DNA of 41,630 nt from an uncultured bacterium. GTDB taxonomy: Bacteria; Patescibacteriota; Minisyncoccia; Moranbacterales; GWC2-37-73. Below the pieces are notes generated by a model. The model did not search any database. It was not told the DNA's origin and was given only the letters and a program-made list of their open reading frames with translations. The stretch is taken from the NCBI GenBank assembly GCA_903861715.1, contig CAIOVI010000040.1, forward strand, positions 1-41,630, read 5' to 3'. Both the position numbers and the translations under genes were made by a program. How positions within the stretch are numbered: the first letter of the stretch is position 1; the number at the start of each line of letters is the position of its first letter. Shown here one piece after another: positions 23,027 to 30,478 of this stretch.

Positions 23027-24136
23027 TTACATCCTGGCCAACTCAATCACGCCATTGGCAATCACATCGGCGGCGTTGGCATGATAAAAAGTTTTGATTT
23101 TAGCAGACATTTGCTGTTTGAGATTTTCATTTGAAAGAATTTCTTCAATTTTTTCCAAAAACAAATGCTGACCGAGATTTTGTTCTTCCAGCACCAGCGC
23201 GGCTCCAATTTTCGCTAGTGCGAAAGCGTTCATGCGTTGATGATCATTAGCGCTATTTTCCAAAGGAATCAAAATGGCTGGTTTTCCATTGGCAGCTATT
23301 TCGGAAATGAAACTGGCGCCCGCTCGACTGATGACCAACTCACTCAAGGCAAATGCATCCCTGAGCTGGTTAGCATTAAGGAAAGCCACAGCGAAATAGC
23401 CATCATGCCCGGCTTTCACTCCTTGCTGCGCAGCCTCGGCAGTCACTTGCTGAAAATTTTGCTCGCCCGTTTGATGAATAATTTGATAACTGCGCAGCAA
23501 CTGCGGCAAAATTGTCACAATGGCTTTGTTGATGACTTGCGAACCTTGACTGCCACCCAACACCAGCAAAGTCTTTTTGGAAGCAGTGAAACCCAATTGC
23601 GTTCGCAGCATAACCGCATCACCATCGGTGACTTCAAATCTGACTGGATTGCCGGTCAGCGCCAATTTTTCAGCTGGAAAATATTTCTCCGCTGAAGGAT
23701 AAGCCACCGCCACTCGATTGGCAAGTTTGGCCAAAAATTGATTGGCCAGTCCCGGAATCGAATCGGATTCATGAATCAAAATCGGAATCCGATAAAGCCA
23801 AGCCGCCAAAACAACCGGCACAGCCACATAGCCGCCTTTGGAAAAGATAGCGTCCGGCATAAAACGCAGCAAAATCCAAAGTGATTGCAAAAATCCCAAA
23901 GGAATTTTGAAAAAATCCGTGAAATTTTGCAAAGAAAAATAGCGTCGCATTTTGCCGCTGAGCACGTGCCGAGTGAGAATGCCATATTCAGCCATGATGT
24001 TTTTTTCCATTGCCAATCCACTGCCGACATAAAGAAACTCAACTTCTGGGCCAAGCTTTTCTTTGATTTTTTTGGCCACCGCCACCAGCGGAAACAAATG
24101 CCCACCAGTGCCGCCGCCTGTTAAGATTATACGCAT
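23027..24136 (-). CDS. murG: UDP-GlcNAc:lipid I GlcNAc transferase
   Basis: MurG adds GlcNAc to lipid I to make lipid II at the inner face of the membrane. Seen: RIILTGGGTGGHLFPLVAVA at the N-terminus (the glycine-rich acceptor loop), SKGGYVAVPVVLAAW (about 105-119), HESDSIPGLANQFLA, LGGSQGSQVINKA, and the donor site ELVISRAGASFISEIAANGKP with ILIPLENSANDHQRMNA. The track ORF begins four codons early; I use the ATG directly before RIILTGG. Together with murC, murB and ftsW it completes a cell-wall set. The FtsW gene is about 320 bp upstream. Confidence 0.97.
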   Translation of the reverse strand: MRIILTGGGTGGHLFPLVAVAKKIKEKLGPEVEFLYVGSGLAMEKNIMAEYGILTRHVLSGKMRRYFSLQNFTDFFKIPLGFLQSLWILLRFMPDAIFSKGGYVAVPVVLAAWLYRIPILIHESDSIPGLANQFLAKLANRVAVAYPSAEKYFPAEKLALTGNPVRFEVTDGDAVMLRTQLGFTASKKTLLVLGGSQGSQVINKAIVTILPQLLRSYQIIHQTGEQNFQQVTAEAAQQGVKAGHDGYFAVAFLNANQLRDAFALSELVISRAGASFISEIAANGKPAILIPLENSANDHQRMNAFALAKIGAALVLEEQNLGQHLFLEKIEEILSNENLKQQMSAKIKTFYHANAADVIANGVIELARM

Positions 24137-24179
24137 AAGCTTAAACAAATTTAAATTTTAATCAATTAATATCTGAAAA

Positions 24180-24340
24180 AACAAAGAGTTTGTTTTAATA
24201 ACCAAGAAACAAGAAACAATAACCAATAACCAAATAAGATTCAATAATCAAAATTCGAATTACAAAATGTTTGATTATTGTTTTTTTGAATTTGAAATTT
24301 GTTTGATGTTTGTATCTTGGTTATTGTCTCTTAATTAAAA
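24180..24340. repeat. Inverted and tandem repeats between ftsW and murG
   Basis: AACCAAGAAACAAGAAACAATAACC-type short tandem units at 24198-24230 face TCTTGGTTATTGTCTC at about 24315-24330. The middle has ATTCGAATT and a TTTGAAATTTG stretch. About 310 bp here have no gene. Confidence 0.6.
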
Positions 24341-24458
24341 TATCTTAGTGCTTACATCTTTTTATTTTATGCAAACATTTCCCCTTTTTACTCATTCCTA
24401 GGCCACATTTTATATCTCTATCCTACCAGAAATCATCTCAAAAATCCACCCCCTTGGT

Positions 24459-25571
24459 CTATTTATCACTTAAATCGGAAAACTTGGAAATGTTGAGCAA
24501 AATTCCGACTGCCGCCATCAAGAAAATGATGGAGGTGCCACCATAGCTGATGAATGGCAGTGGGATGCCCGTGAATGGCACCAGGGCAATGTTGGCCCCA
24601 ATGTTGATGAATGCTTGCATAACAATCCAAGTGGTGATGCCCGTGGCAACCAAGCGACCAAAAACATCAGGCGCATTTTTGGCCACTCTGAAACCGCGCA
24701 TGGCAAAAAGCACAAACAAAACAATCAGCGCCACGCCCCCAAGCAAACCCAACTCTTCTCCAATCACCGCAAAAATCGAATCGCCCACTGGTTCTGGCAG
24801 ATAGTTGAATTTCTGACGACTGTGACCCAGCCCAAGTCCAAAAAATCCGCCGCTGCCAACAGCTAGCAAGGCTTGACTAATTTGATAACCAATGCCTTTC
24901 GGATCTGCGCCAGGATCCAAAAAAGAAGAGATACGATCAAAACGATAAGGTTCCAATTTGATCAAAATCCAAAGCGCCAAAGTCCCCAGTGATCCCATCA
25001 CCGCCAAATGTTTCAACTCAGCGCCAGAAACGAAAAAAATTGCAAAAGAAGTCAGAATGATCACAAACAGCGTTCCCATGTCTGGCTGCTTGATGATCAA
25101 AAAGCCAATCAAGCCCATGATGCCCAAGAAAGGCAGTAAACCTTCAAAAAAATCCTTAATTTTTTGGGTGCCTTTGCCTTCAAACCAAGCAGCAAGATAA
25201 ATGATAATAGCCAGTTTCGCCATTTCCGAAGGTTGAAAAGAAAAGGGTCCAAGTTGAATCCAGCGACTGGCACCATAAACTCTTGATCCCACGCCTGGCA
25301 CAAACACAAACATCAAAAGGATTATAGCTGCCAAAAAAAATGGCACCGCAAATTTTTTCCAAAAACGATAGTCCACCTTTTGAAAAAAATAAAGCACTGC
25401 CAGACCAGGCAGCACCCCGAAGAAAAGTTGATGTTTGAAAAAATAATAGCCATCACCAAAACGCGTCTGCGAATAAATCACGCCTGCGCTGGCAATCATC
25501 ACCAACCCAAAAGCCAACAGCGCCAGGACAGTGAACAGCAAAGTTTTATCTGGTTGTTTCTCGTTATGCAT
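24459..25571 (-). CDS. ftsW: FtsW/RodA-type SEDS peptidoglycan polymerase
   Basis: A 370-residue SEDS protein with about ten membrane helices; it polymerises lipid II into glycan strands. Hallmarks: GYYFFKHQLFFG near the N-terminus, GVGSRVYGASRWIQLGPFSFQPSE (shown in part), the helix pattern IKQPDMGTLFVIIL, and GLGLGHSRQKFNYLPEPVGDS, then GIPLPFISYGGTS near the C-terminus. The neighbour murG and murC favours FtsW over RodA, but sequence alone does not settle this. The reading frame starts at an ATG after MHNEKQPDKT. It is the first of the ftsW-murG-murC line of genes. Confidence 0.9.
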   Translation of the reverse strand: MHNEKQPDKTLLFTVLALLAFGLVMIASAGVIYSQTRFGDGYYFFKHQLFFGVLPGLAVLYFFQKVDYRFWKKFAVPFFLAAIILLMFVFVPGVGSRVYGASRWIQLGPFSFQPSEMAKLAIIIYLAAWFEGKGTQKIKDFFEGLLPFLGIMGLIGFLIIKQPDMGTLFVIILTSFAIFFVSGAELKHLAVMGSLGTLALWILIKLEPYRFDRISSFLDPGADPKGIGYQISQALLAVGSGGFFGLGLGHSRQKFNYLPEPVGDSIFAVIGEELGLLGGVALIVLFVLFAMRGFRVAKNAPDVFGRLVATGITTWIVMQAFINIGANIALVPFTGIPLPFISYGGTSIIFLMAAVGILLNISKFSDLSDK

Positions 25572-25574
25572 AGA

Positions 25575-25822
25575 CCTACGAATTACGAATTTATACGAAT
25601 GTACGAATTTTTAGTCTCCACTAAATTACTAATCTTTTACTAATATACCAATGCGTTATCTTCATACTTTAGAAAAGTAGCAAATGCAAGCAAGCACAGT
25701 ATTCGCGAGGTGAATTTGAAAAATTGACTTAACTAGAAAGTTTTTCGAATCCCTCCTAACCTCCCTTTTCCAAAGGGAGGAATAATTCTGTTCGTACATT
25801 CGTACTTTTCGTAATTCGTAAT
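25575..25822. repeat. Inverted 'tacgaattacgaat' repeats and CCTCCCTTT element (copy 2)
   Basis: ACGAATTACGAATTTATACG (25577 on) reappears inverted as CGTACATTCGTACTTTTCG (25796 on), so the two ends of this gene-free 260-bp gap face one another. Between them lies CGAATCCCTCCTAACCTCCC plus AAAGGGAGG (25746-25783), a half of the composite element seen at 21221 and 34838. Confidence 0.75.
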
Positions 25823-25834
25823 GAGTACCACAAC

Positions 25835-26503
25835 CTACTTCCTGCCTCCGGCATTTTCTTCCCGCCATTTTTCGATTTTCTTGTGATTACCACTAAGCAA
25901 AACTTCGGGAACTTTCCAACCGTTAAATTCTTCTGGCTTGGTGTATTGAGCATGTTCAAGATAGCCATCTTCACTGTGCGATTCGTGCACGGCGCTTTGA
26001 TCATTTCCCAACACGCCAGGCAGCAAGCGAGTCACACTGTCCACCACCAACATCGCCGGAATTTCGCCCCCAGTCAGCACAAAGTCGCCAATGGAAATTT
26101 CCTCGTCCACCAAATGCTGCGCCACCCTTTCATCCACCCCTTCATAGCGACCGCAAATCAAAATCAAGCGATCATACTGCGCCAATCTTTCCGCATCTTT
26201 TTGGGTGTATCTTTTGCCCTTGGCCGAAAAGAGTATCGTTCGTATGGATGACTGATTACTGATTACCGATGACTTTTTAATTGCATTTATGCAATTAAAG
26301 ATAGGCTCGACAGTCATCACCATGCCCGCTCCTCCGCCATAAGGCGTGTCATCCACGTTGCGATGTTTGTTTTCGGTGTGATCTCGCAAGTTGTGCGCCT
26401 GAATTTCAATGGCCCCACTTTCTTGAGCGCGTTTAACAATCGACTCACCAAAATAGCTGTCAAAAATTTCTGGAAAAATTGTAATTATATCAAATCTTTT
26501 CAT
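25835..26503 (-). CDS. trmD: tRNA (guanine-N1)-methyltransferase
   Basis: TrmD methylates G37 next to the anticodon in several tRNAs, keeping the reading frame. A SPOUT methyltransferase: [17 protein letters not shown] start, [23 protein letters not shown] (shown in part), [12 protein letters not shown] with the knot loop, [15 protein letters not shown] and [10 protein letters not shown]. The long track ORF (to 26803) includes nearly 100 junk codons; the true start is the ATG at 26501-26503. At 222 residues it lacks some of the C-terminal tail of E. coli TrmD. A segment [14 protein letters not shown] replaces the normal linker and looks repeat-derived. Confidence 0.96.
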   Translation of the reverse strand: MKRFDIITIFPEIFDSYFGESIVKRAQESGAIEIQAHNLRDHTENKHRNVDDTPYGGGAGMVMTVEPIFNCINAIKKSSVISNQSSIRTILFSAKGKRYTQKDAERLAQYDRLILICGRYEGVDERVAQHLVDEEISIGDFVLTGGEIPAMLVVDSVTRLLPGVLGNDQSAVHESHSEDGYLEHAQYTKPEEFNGWKVPEVLLSGNHKKIEKWREENAGGRK

Positions 26504-26575
26504 ATTGATAACTTTAACACGTTTTATTAAATAAAAAAAGGGCTTTGAGTTGTCTTTTTGGGTGTTATACGTTAC

Positions 26576-26590
26576 TATAATCAAACTATG
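26576..26590 (+). promoter_or_regulatory. -10 promoter giving a leaderless folC transcript
   Basis: ACGTTACTATAAT ends 6 nt before the folC ATG (26588). With the usual 6-7 nt from -10 to transcription start, the message would begin at or within a base of the ATG. A TTGTCT 20 bp upstream is a weak -35. Confidence 0.55.
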
Positions 26591-27976
26591 CAAATCAAAA
26601 CTTTGGCCCAATTTGAAGCCTTTTTGAAGACCCGCATTCCGACCCGGGAGGCTTTGTTTGTGGGCGAAATTGGCCTCAAGAGAGCCAAACATTTCATGAA
26701 GCTCTTGGGAAATCCCCAAAACCAAATCAAAGTCATTCACGTGGCTGGCACTTCCGGCAAAGGCTCGACTGCTCATTTGACCAGTCGCCTTTTGCAAAGC
26801 CAAGGTTTTCGCGTTGGCCTTTCAATTTCCCCTCACATTTTTGACATCCGCGAGCGCATTCAAATTGACAATCAACTGCCCAGCGAAAAATTGCTTTTGA
26901 AATATTTCAATCAAATTTTGCCCGTCATCCAAAAAATGGAAACTTGTCGCTATGGCGGACCAACTTATTTTGAAATTCTGGTGGGCTTGGCCTATCACAT
27001 TTTCGCTCAAGAAAAAATGGACTACGCCGTCATTGAAACTGGTCTTGGAGGTAGACTCGATGGCACCAACACAGTTTCCAGCAAAAACAAAATTTGCTTG
27101 CTCACCAAAATCGGTCTTGATCACACGGAGATTTTGGGAAACACAATTCCTGAAATTACTAAGGAAAAAGTTGGGATCATTCAGAGTCAGAATACAGTAA
27201 TCAGCAACGGGCAATCAGTAACCAGTAATCAAATAATTATTGAAAGATGCAAAGAAAAAAATGCTTTGTTATATTTTATTAAGCCTGAAAAAAATTACAA
27301 ACTAAGTTCATCCACCAAAACAACAACGGTTTTTGATTTCAAATTCAATTTCAATCAAAATAAAAAAGGTGCTTGGCACCAACTTCCGACGACCGCATTT
27401 TTTTGGTGCCACTTTGAAAAAATAAAGCTAGGACTAATCGGCGCACATCAAATTGAAAACTGCTGCCTGGCGCTGGCCTGCCTTTCGATTTTGGCTGATC
27501 GTGATAAATTCAAAATTGACGAATCAAAAATGCGCAGCGCTTTGCAAAAAATTTCCATTCCGGGCCGCCTCGAAATTCGCAAAGTTGGCAACAAATTTCT
27601 CATCATCGACGGTGCCCACAATTTGCAAAAAATGACCGCTTTTGTGACTAGCTTGAAAATAATCTTTCCTCAACAAAAGTTTGATTTTATTCTCGCTTTC
27701 AAAAAAGGCAAAGATTTCCAAAAAATGTCCAGACTGATTTTGCCAATTGCCAACCACGTCTTTTTGACTGGCTTTTCAACTTCCAACCAGGATGGGCCTT
27801 GGAATTCAATTGCTAGCGCTGAAATTGCAAAACATTTCAAAAAAGAAAAATTTGCAAATTTTTCTATCGTCAAAAATAACCAAAAGGAAATTCACTCCAT
27901 AATCAAACAATCCAAAAAGTCCGTCGTTCTGACTGGCTCACTCTATCTAATTGGTTCGGTTTACAAATACTTGTAA
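26588..27976 (+). CDS. folC: Folylpolyglutamate synthase / dihydrofolate synthase
   Basis: A Mur-ligase-family enzyme that adds glutamate to folates using ATP. Seen: [20 protein letters not shown] (P-loop), [60 protein letters not shown]. It is the only plus-strand protein gene here. The track ORF starts ten codons early; I use the ATG at 26588 because the -10 box lies inside the earlier segment and family homology begins at [10 protein letters not shown]. Two inserts break the central region: [16 protein letters not shown] (from 'cagtaatca' repeats) and [16 protein letters not shown] (from a palindrome). CPR often lack folate genes, so a related substrate such as a murein-like ligase cannot be wholly excluded. 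Confidence 0.9.
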   Translation: MQIKTLAQFEAFLKTRIPTREALFVGEIGLKRAKHFMKLLGNPQNQIKVIHVAGTSGKGSTAHLTSRLLQSQGFRVGLSISPHIFDIRERIQIDNQLPSEKLLLKYFNQILPVIQKMETCRYGGPTYFEILVGLAYHIFAQEKMDYAVIETGLGGRLDGTNTVSSKNKICLLTKIGLDHTEILGNTIPEITKEKVGIIQSQNTVISNGQSVTSNQIIIERCKEKNALLYFIKPEKNYKLSSSTKTTTVFDFKFNFNQNKKGAWHQLPTTAFFWCHFEKIKLGLIGAHQIENCCLALACLSILADRDKFKIDESKMRSALQKISIPGRLEIRKVGNKFLIIDGAHNLQKMTAFVTSLKIIFPQQKFDFILAFKKGKDFQKMSRLILPIANHVFLTGFSTSNQDGPWNSIASAEIAKHFKKEKFANFSIVKNNQKEIHSIIKQSKKSVVLTGSLYLIGSVYKYL

Positions 27977-27980
27977 GTAT

Positions 27981-28011
27981 AAAAAGACATTTCGCATGGA
28001 AATGTCTTTTT
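27981..28011. terminator. Bidirectional terminator between folC and tRNA-like gene
   Basis: AAAAAGACATTT/AAATGTCTTTTT, 12-bp stem with loop CGCATGG. It ends folC on the plus strand and, 4 nt after the 3' end of the tRNA-like RNA, that transcript on the minus strand. Confidence 0.9.
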
Positions 28012-28015
28012 ATTG

Positions 28016-28155
28016 CAGGCCCGATTGGATTCGAACCAACTTTCGGAATTCTCAAACTAAGAAAACGTTGACTGACCAAAATCTTTCAATGATAACAAAT
28101 CAATGTTTTCCAGCGTCACCCGTGAGAATTGCTTTTGCCCTTAAGCTACGGACCT
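28016..28155 (-). tRNA. tRNA-like RNA with about 66-nt insertion in the anticodon arm
   Basis: Read on the minus strand: acceptor arms AGGTCCG and CGGGCCT pair over 7 bp (one G-U), then TA, a D-arm GCTT-AAGGGCAA-AAGC, and a perfect T-arm GTTGG-TTCGAAT-CCAAT, with discriminator G. A1-U72 with G73 is typical of tRNA-Trp. The anticodon arm is replaced by AATTCTCA/TGAGAATT holding about 66 extra nucleotides, which fold further (GAAAACATTGA with TCAACGTTTTC). I find no 5-bp/7-nt anticodon loop with U33, so the amino acid is not assigned. It could be a tRNA with an unusually small intron, or a tRNA-like regulatory RNA. CCA is not encoded. A terminator follows at once. Confidence 0.6.
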
Positions 28156-28182
28156 ACTTAGTAATACATGTTTAGAGAAGAA

Positions 28183-28599
28183 TTATTTCAGCTTCTCTTT
28201 TGCCAAAAGTGATGATTTAAAGATGTCACGCTTGTATGATTTCAATCTGATTATTTTGGTTTTTTCCAAACCAAATTCCTGCAATTTTTTCTCCAAATTT
28301 TCAATGAAAAATTCTTGGTCATAGCCCAAGCAGATTATTTCAGGCGCAATTTTCTTCACCACGGCATATTTGTCTTTCAAATTTCCCAAAATAACTTCAT
28401 CGGACAATCCACTTTTTTCCACCTGCACTAATCGCTGCTTTTCATTGTGCAAAGGTTTTTTGCGTTTGACTTTGAAAACTGTTTCATCTCTGGCCACCAC
28501 CACCCGCAAAAAATCCCCCTGCTTTTTGGCTTGCCTTAAAAAATAGCGATGACCCTCATGAAAAATATCAAAGGTCCCAAAAACCAAAACTTTTTTCAT
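28183..28599 (-). CDS. Cytidylyltransferase-like nucleotidyltransferase
   Basis: A 138-residue HIGH-superfamily nucleotidyltransferase: KVLVFGTFDIFHEGHRYFLR at the N-terminus holds the HxGH site (here HEGH), and IKRLK... is replaced by IIRLKSYKRDIFKSS at the end (a SSS/KRS-type loop), with CLGYDQEFF in the middle. Such short forms are glycerol-3-phosphate cytidylyltransferases, HldE C-terminal-type enzymes or archaeal-type FAD synthases; GYDQ is like FAD synthase RibL. The substrate is not certain. Gene is followed within 30 bp by the tRNA-like RNA. Confidence 0.85.
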   Translation of the reverse strand: MKKVLVFGTFDIFHEGHRYFLRQAKKQGDFLRVVVARDETVFKVKRKKPLHNEKQRLVQVEKSGLSDEVILGNLKDKYAVVKKIAPEIICLGYDQEFFIENLEKKLQEFGLEKTKIIRLKSYKRDIFKSSLLAKEKLK

Positions 28600-28697
28600 A
28601 ATTATTCCTTTATAATATAATAAACTTTTTTTATAACTTTCCCACCCACAAATTTTAACTCAAAATTTTAACTCAATACTACTCAATATATTCATTC

Positions 28698-28723
28698 GTT
28701 ACCATATGTAGTTGTATAGTAAC
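28698..28723. repeat. TrpR-linked palindrome, copy 1
   Basis: Arms TTACCATA and TATAGTAA (one mismatch from the other copies' TATGGTAA) around the constant loop TGTAGTTG. It lies about 40 bp downstream of the TrpR-like gene. Confidence 0.9.
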
Positions 28724-28762
28724 AGAGCAAAAACATGCCACAAAAATTTAAATTAAAAAAAG

Positions 28763-29164
28763 TTATTTAAATAAATTTTTCATAAAACGATGATGCGCAT
28801 ATTTGTCCAGCAAACTTGTGGAATATTCCCTGCCTCCAATTTGCTCCGCCTTTTCAAGTTGCTTTAGTTTTTTCAACAAAAAATCCCGTTTCTCTTCCTT
28901 TTCAAGCCAATGCTCTATGGTGTTAATTGTTTGATAGCTGACTCCAAGTTTTTTGCGAATAATATCAAAGCTATCTCCACTAGCCAGCATCTTGGCAATT
29001 TGAATTCTTCGCGCAACCATCAGGGTTTCGCTTGCTGTGAAAAGTCCAATCAAAAAATCAACAGCTTCTTGCTTAGTTTTCAAACTTGCAACAATCTCAA
29101 ACAACTCACCTATAATTTTATATCTTTTATTTTTCTCAACTGAATAAAATTTAACCTTTGGCAT
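28763..29164 (-). CDS. TrpR/YerC/YecD-type DNA-binding protein
   Basis: A 133-residue Trp-repressor-superfamily protein: YKIIGELFEIVASLKTKQEA, FLIGLFTASETLMVARRIQIAK, then the helix-turn-helix GDSFDIIRKKLGVSYQTINTI (63-83, the first Gly-Asp often seen in this family) and a basic tail. Many CPR genomes carry such stand-alone forms; they likely bind DNA as dimers, ligand unknown. The gene is set between four copies of one palindrome, three upstream and one downstream, so the palindromes may be its binding sites and it may control itself or bind repeats elsewhere. ATG start. Confidence 0.88.
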   Translation of the reverse strand: MPKVKFYSVEKNKRYKIIGELFEIVASLKTKQEAVDFLIGLFTASETLMVARRIQIAKMLASGDSFDIIRKKLGVSYQTINTIEHWLEKEEKRDFLLKKLKQLEKAEQIGGREYSTSLLDKYAHHRFMKNLFK

Positions 29165-29248
29165 ATTTTTATAAATTCTGAAATTTTAAAATCTTAAAAT
29201 CCAAAATTAAACTAAAATTAGCTAAAGAATCTCTCACATTCACCCACC

Positions 29249-29415
29249 ATTACCATATGTAGTTGTATGGTAACAAATAAACACTAGAGAAGTAACGACA
29301 TTCATCCATTACCATATTTAGTTGTATGGTAACAGATGAACACAAAAATAAGAACTGCTGGTATCGCACTATCAATCTTACAGCGTTACCATATGTAGTT
29401 GTATGGTAACGCTGT
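29249..29415. repeat. TrpR-linked palindromes, copies 2-4
   Basis: Copies at 29249-29274, 29308-29333 and 29385-29410, all in one orientation, with core TTACCATA, loop TGTAGTTG (TTTAGTTG in copy 3) and TATGGTAA. Copy 4 is extended by ACAGCG/CGCTGT to a perfect 14-bp stem (29380-29393 with 29402-29415). Copy 3 is extended by TTCATC/GATGAA beyond a 2-nt mismatch. The outer arms differ between copies but stay complementary. Confidence 0.93.
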
Positions 29416-29425
29416 ATTAAAATTC

Positions 29426-29614
29426 TTACTCAAATATTTTTGTTCTGAATTTTTCAACCGCCTCCCTGCTTTCAATCACCTCAGCTTTGTGCAACTTTTG
29501 CAAAAGCAAGGGCGCGCCGCAACTTCGGCATCTTCCCCAAGCGCAACCACCTTTTTCTTTGTACATTTTTTGGCACATTGAAATTTCAGTGTCAAAGGTT
29601 TCTTTTGAAATCAT
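29426..29614 (-). CDS. Small cysteine-rich protein (62 aa)
   Basis: Residues GGCAWGRCRSCGAPLLL carry a C-x4-C-x2-C cluster which, with the Cys of MCQKMY, could bind a metal ion. The rest is helical (HKAEVIESREAVEKFR). I remember similar short proteins in CPR genomes but know no function. The start ATG is 2 nt after the DUF3850 stop, so the two are co-translated. Ends next to the palindromes. Confidence 0.65.
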   Translation of the reverse strand: MISKETFDTEISMCQKMYKEKGGCAWGRCRSCGAPLLLQKLHKAEVIESREAVEKFRTKIFE

Positions 29615-29616
29615 AA

Positions 29617-29877
29617 CTATTTGAAAGATATTATTTGATAACCATATTTTTCAACTTCTTTATCACTCCAAAACTTCACATCTTTTGTTTTTTCGACATA
29701 TGTGATTTCTTTTTCTAAAATTCTTCCAGTGTAGTCTTCTGTTTTAGGATTCCATTCCTTCAGAACTAAGACATCTCCCGCTTGGCAGTCCCAATCTGCG
29801 AGTCGAAGTTCATATTTTTTATCACCGTCAAGTATTTTCTGAAAAGACTGCGGCAAAACTTTTTTCTCAATACGCAT
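29617..29877 (-). CDS. DUF3850/ASCH-like PUA-fold protein
   Basis: 86 residues with KVLPQSFQKILDGDKKYELR, then DWDCQAGDVLVLKEWNP, YTGR and EITYVE: the layout of DUF3850 (a PUA/ASCH-like RNA-binding fold; KxYELR and GDxLxLxEW are the hallmarks). ASCH-type proteins bind RNA or modified nucleosides; one group is an amidohydrolase on N4-acetylcytidine. It lies in a tight line with the Maf-like gene before it (8 bp) and the Cys-rich gene after it (2 bp). Confidence 0.85.
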   Translation of the reverse strand: MRIEKKVLPQSFQKILDGDKKYELRLADWDCQAGDVLVLKEWNPKTEDYTGRILEKEITYVEKTKDVKFWSDKEVEKYGYQIISFK

Positions 29878-29885
29878 AAATGTTA

Positions 29886-30473
29886 TTATCTTATTTCAAC
29901 ACCTGCTTCTTTAAGCATTTCAATTATATGTTCGGTTGGAATACCACGAAGAAAGTTATTATAACTACCAACAATATCTATTGCAAATGTAGAGCTGTAA
30001 TGACCCAATGGATCAAAACCCACAGCGTATGTTTTAAATTTATCATCCTGTTTAAGATATTTTTTAATTTCATCATCTGTGATATTTCGCATGTTAACTT
30101 TTGTAACTACACTAGCTTGTGTTATTTTTTTCTCAACAACATCAATCAAATAAATTCCAGTAAAAAACTCAAAAGAATTTCCAGAGAGAGCTTGCATTCT
30201 CAATACTGCTTCTTCTTCTGATTGAGGTTTTTCCAGAATTTCACCATTAAACCAACCAACTGAATCAAAACCAACCACAACACCTTCTTTGAATTTCTCG
30301 GCCACCGCTAATGCTTTTTGCTTTGCAAGTTCACAAACCAGCTCATTGGGATTATTTGGTCGTCCTTCAAATTTTTCTTCAACATTACTTCCAACTGCTT
30401 CAAATTCAACTCCAGCCAATTGAAATGCTTCTTGTCGATAAGGCGAAGTTGTTGCTAGAATAATTTTTTTCAT
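29886..30473 (-). CDS. Maf-like nucleotide pyrophosphatase
   Basis: A 195-residue Maf/ITPase-superfamily enzyme, thought to hydrolyse noncanonical or modified nucleoside triphosphates. Seen: IILATTSPYRQEAFQLAGV (normal Maf has S-x-S-P-R-R; here TTSPYRQ), KALAVAEKFKEGVVVGFDSV (with the conserved acidic residue), GNSFEFFTGIYLID, and FAIDIVGSYNNFLRGIPTEHI (G-x-N-x-x-G-x-P). The changed first loop suggests a shifted substrate. Member of a five-gene line with two NDT-fold genes, which fits nucleotide handling. Confidence 0.88.
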   Translation of the reverse strand: MKKIILATTSPYRQEAFQLAGVEFEAVGSNVEEKFEGRPNNPNELVCELAKQKALAVAEKFKEGVVVGFDSVGWFNGEILEKPQSEEEAVLRMQALSGNSFEFFTGIYLIDVVEKKITQASVVTKVNMRNITDDEIKKYLKQDDKFKTYAVGFDPLGHYSSTFAIDIVGSYNNFLRGIPTEHIIEMLKEAGVEIR

Positions 30474-30478
30474 ATTTT

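Noticed and set aside
26504-26803. Upstream extension of trmD by about 100 codons
   Set aside because: It overlaps folC on the other strand, has no TrmD homology, and the ATG at 26503 starts the normal [11 protein letters not shown] sequence.
28016-28155. tmRNA or group I intron
   Set aside because: Much too short for a tmRNA or a group I intron; no tag frame and no group I core seen.
27951-28175. 74-aa plus-strand ORF over the tRNA-like gene
   Set aside because: Shadow of the tRNA-like RNA; overlaps the folC end and terminator.
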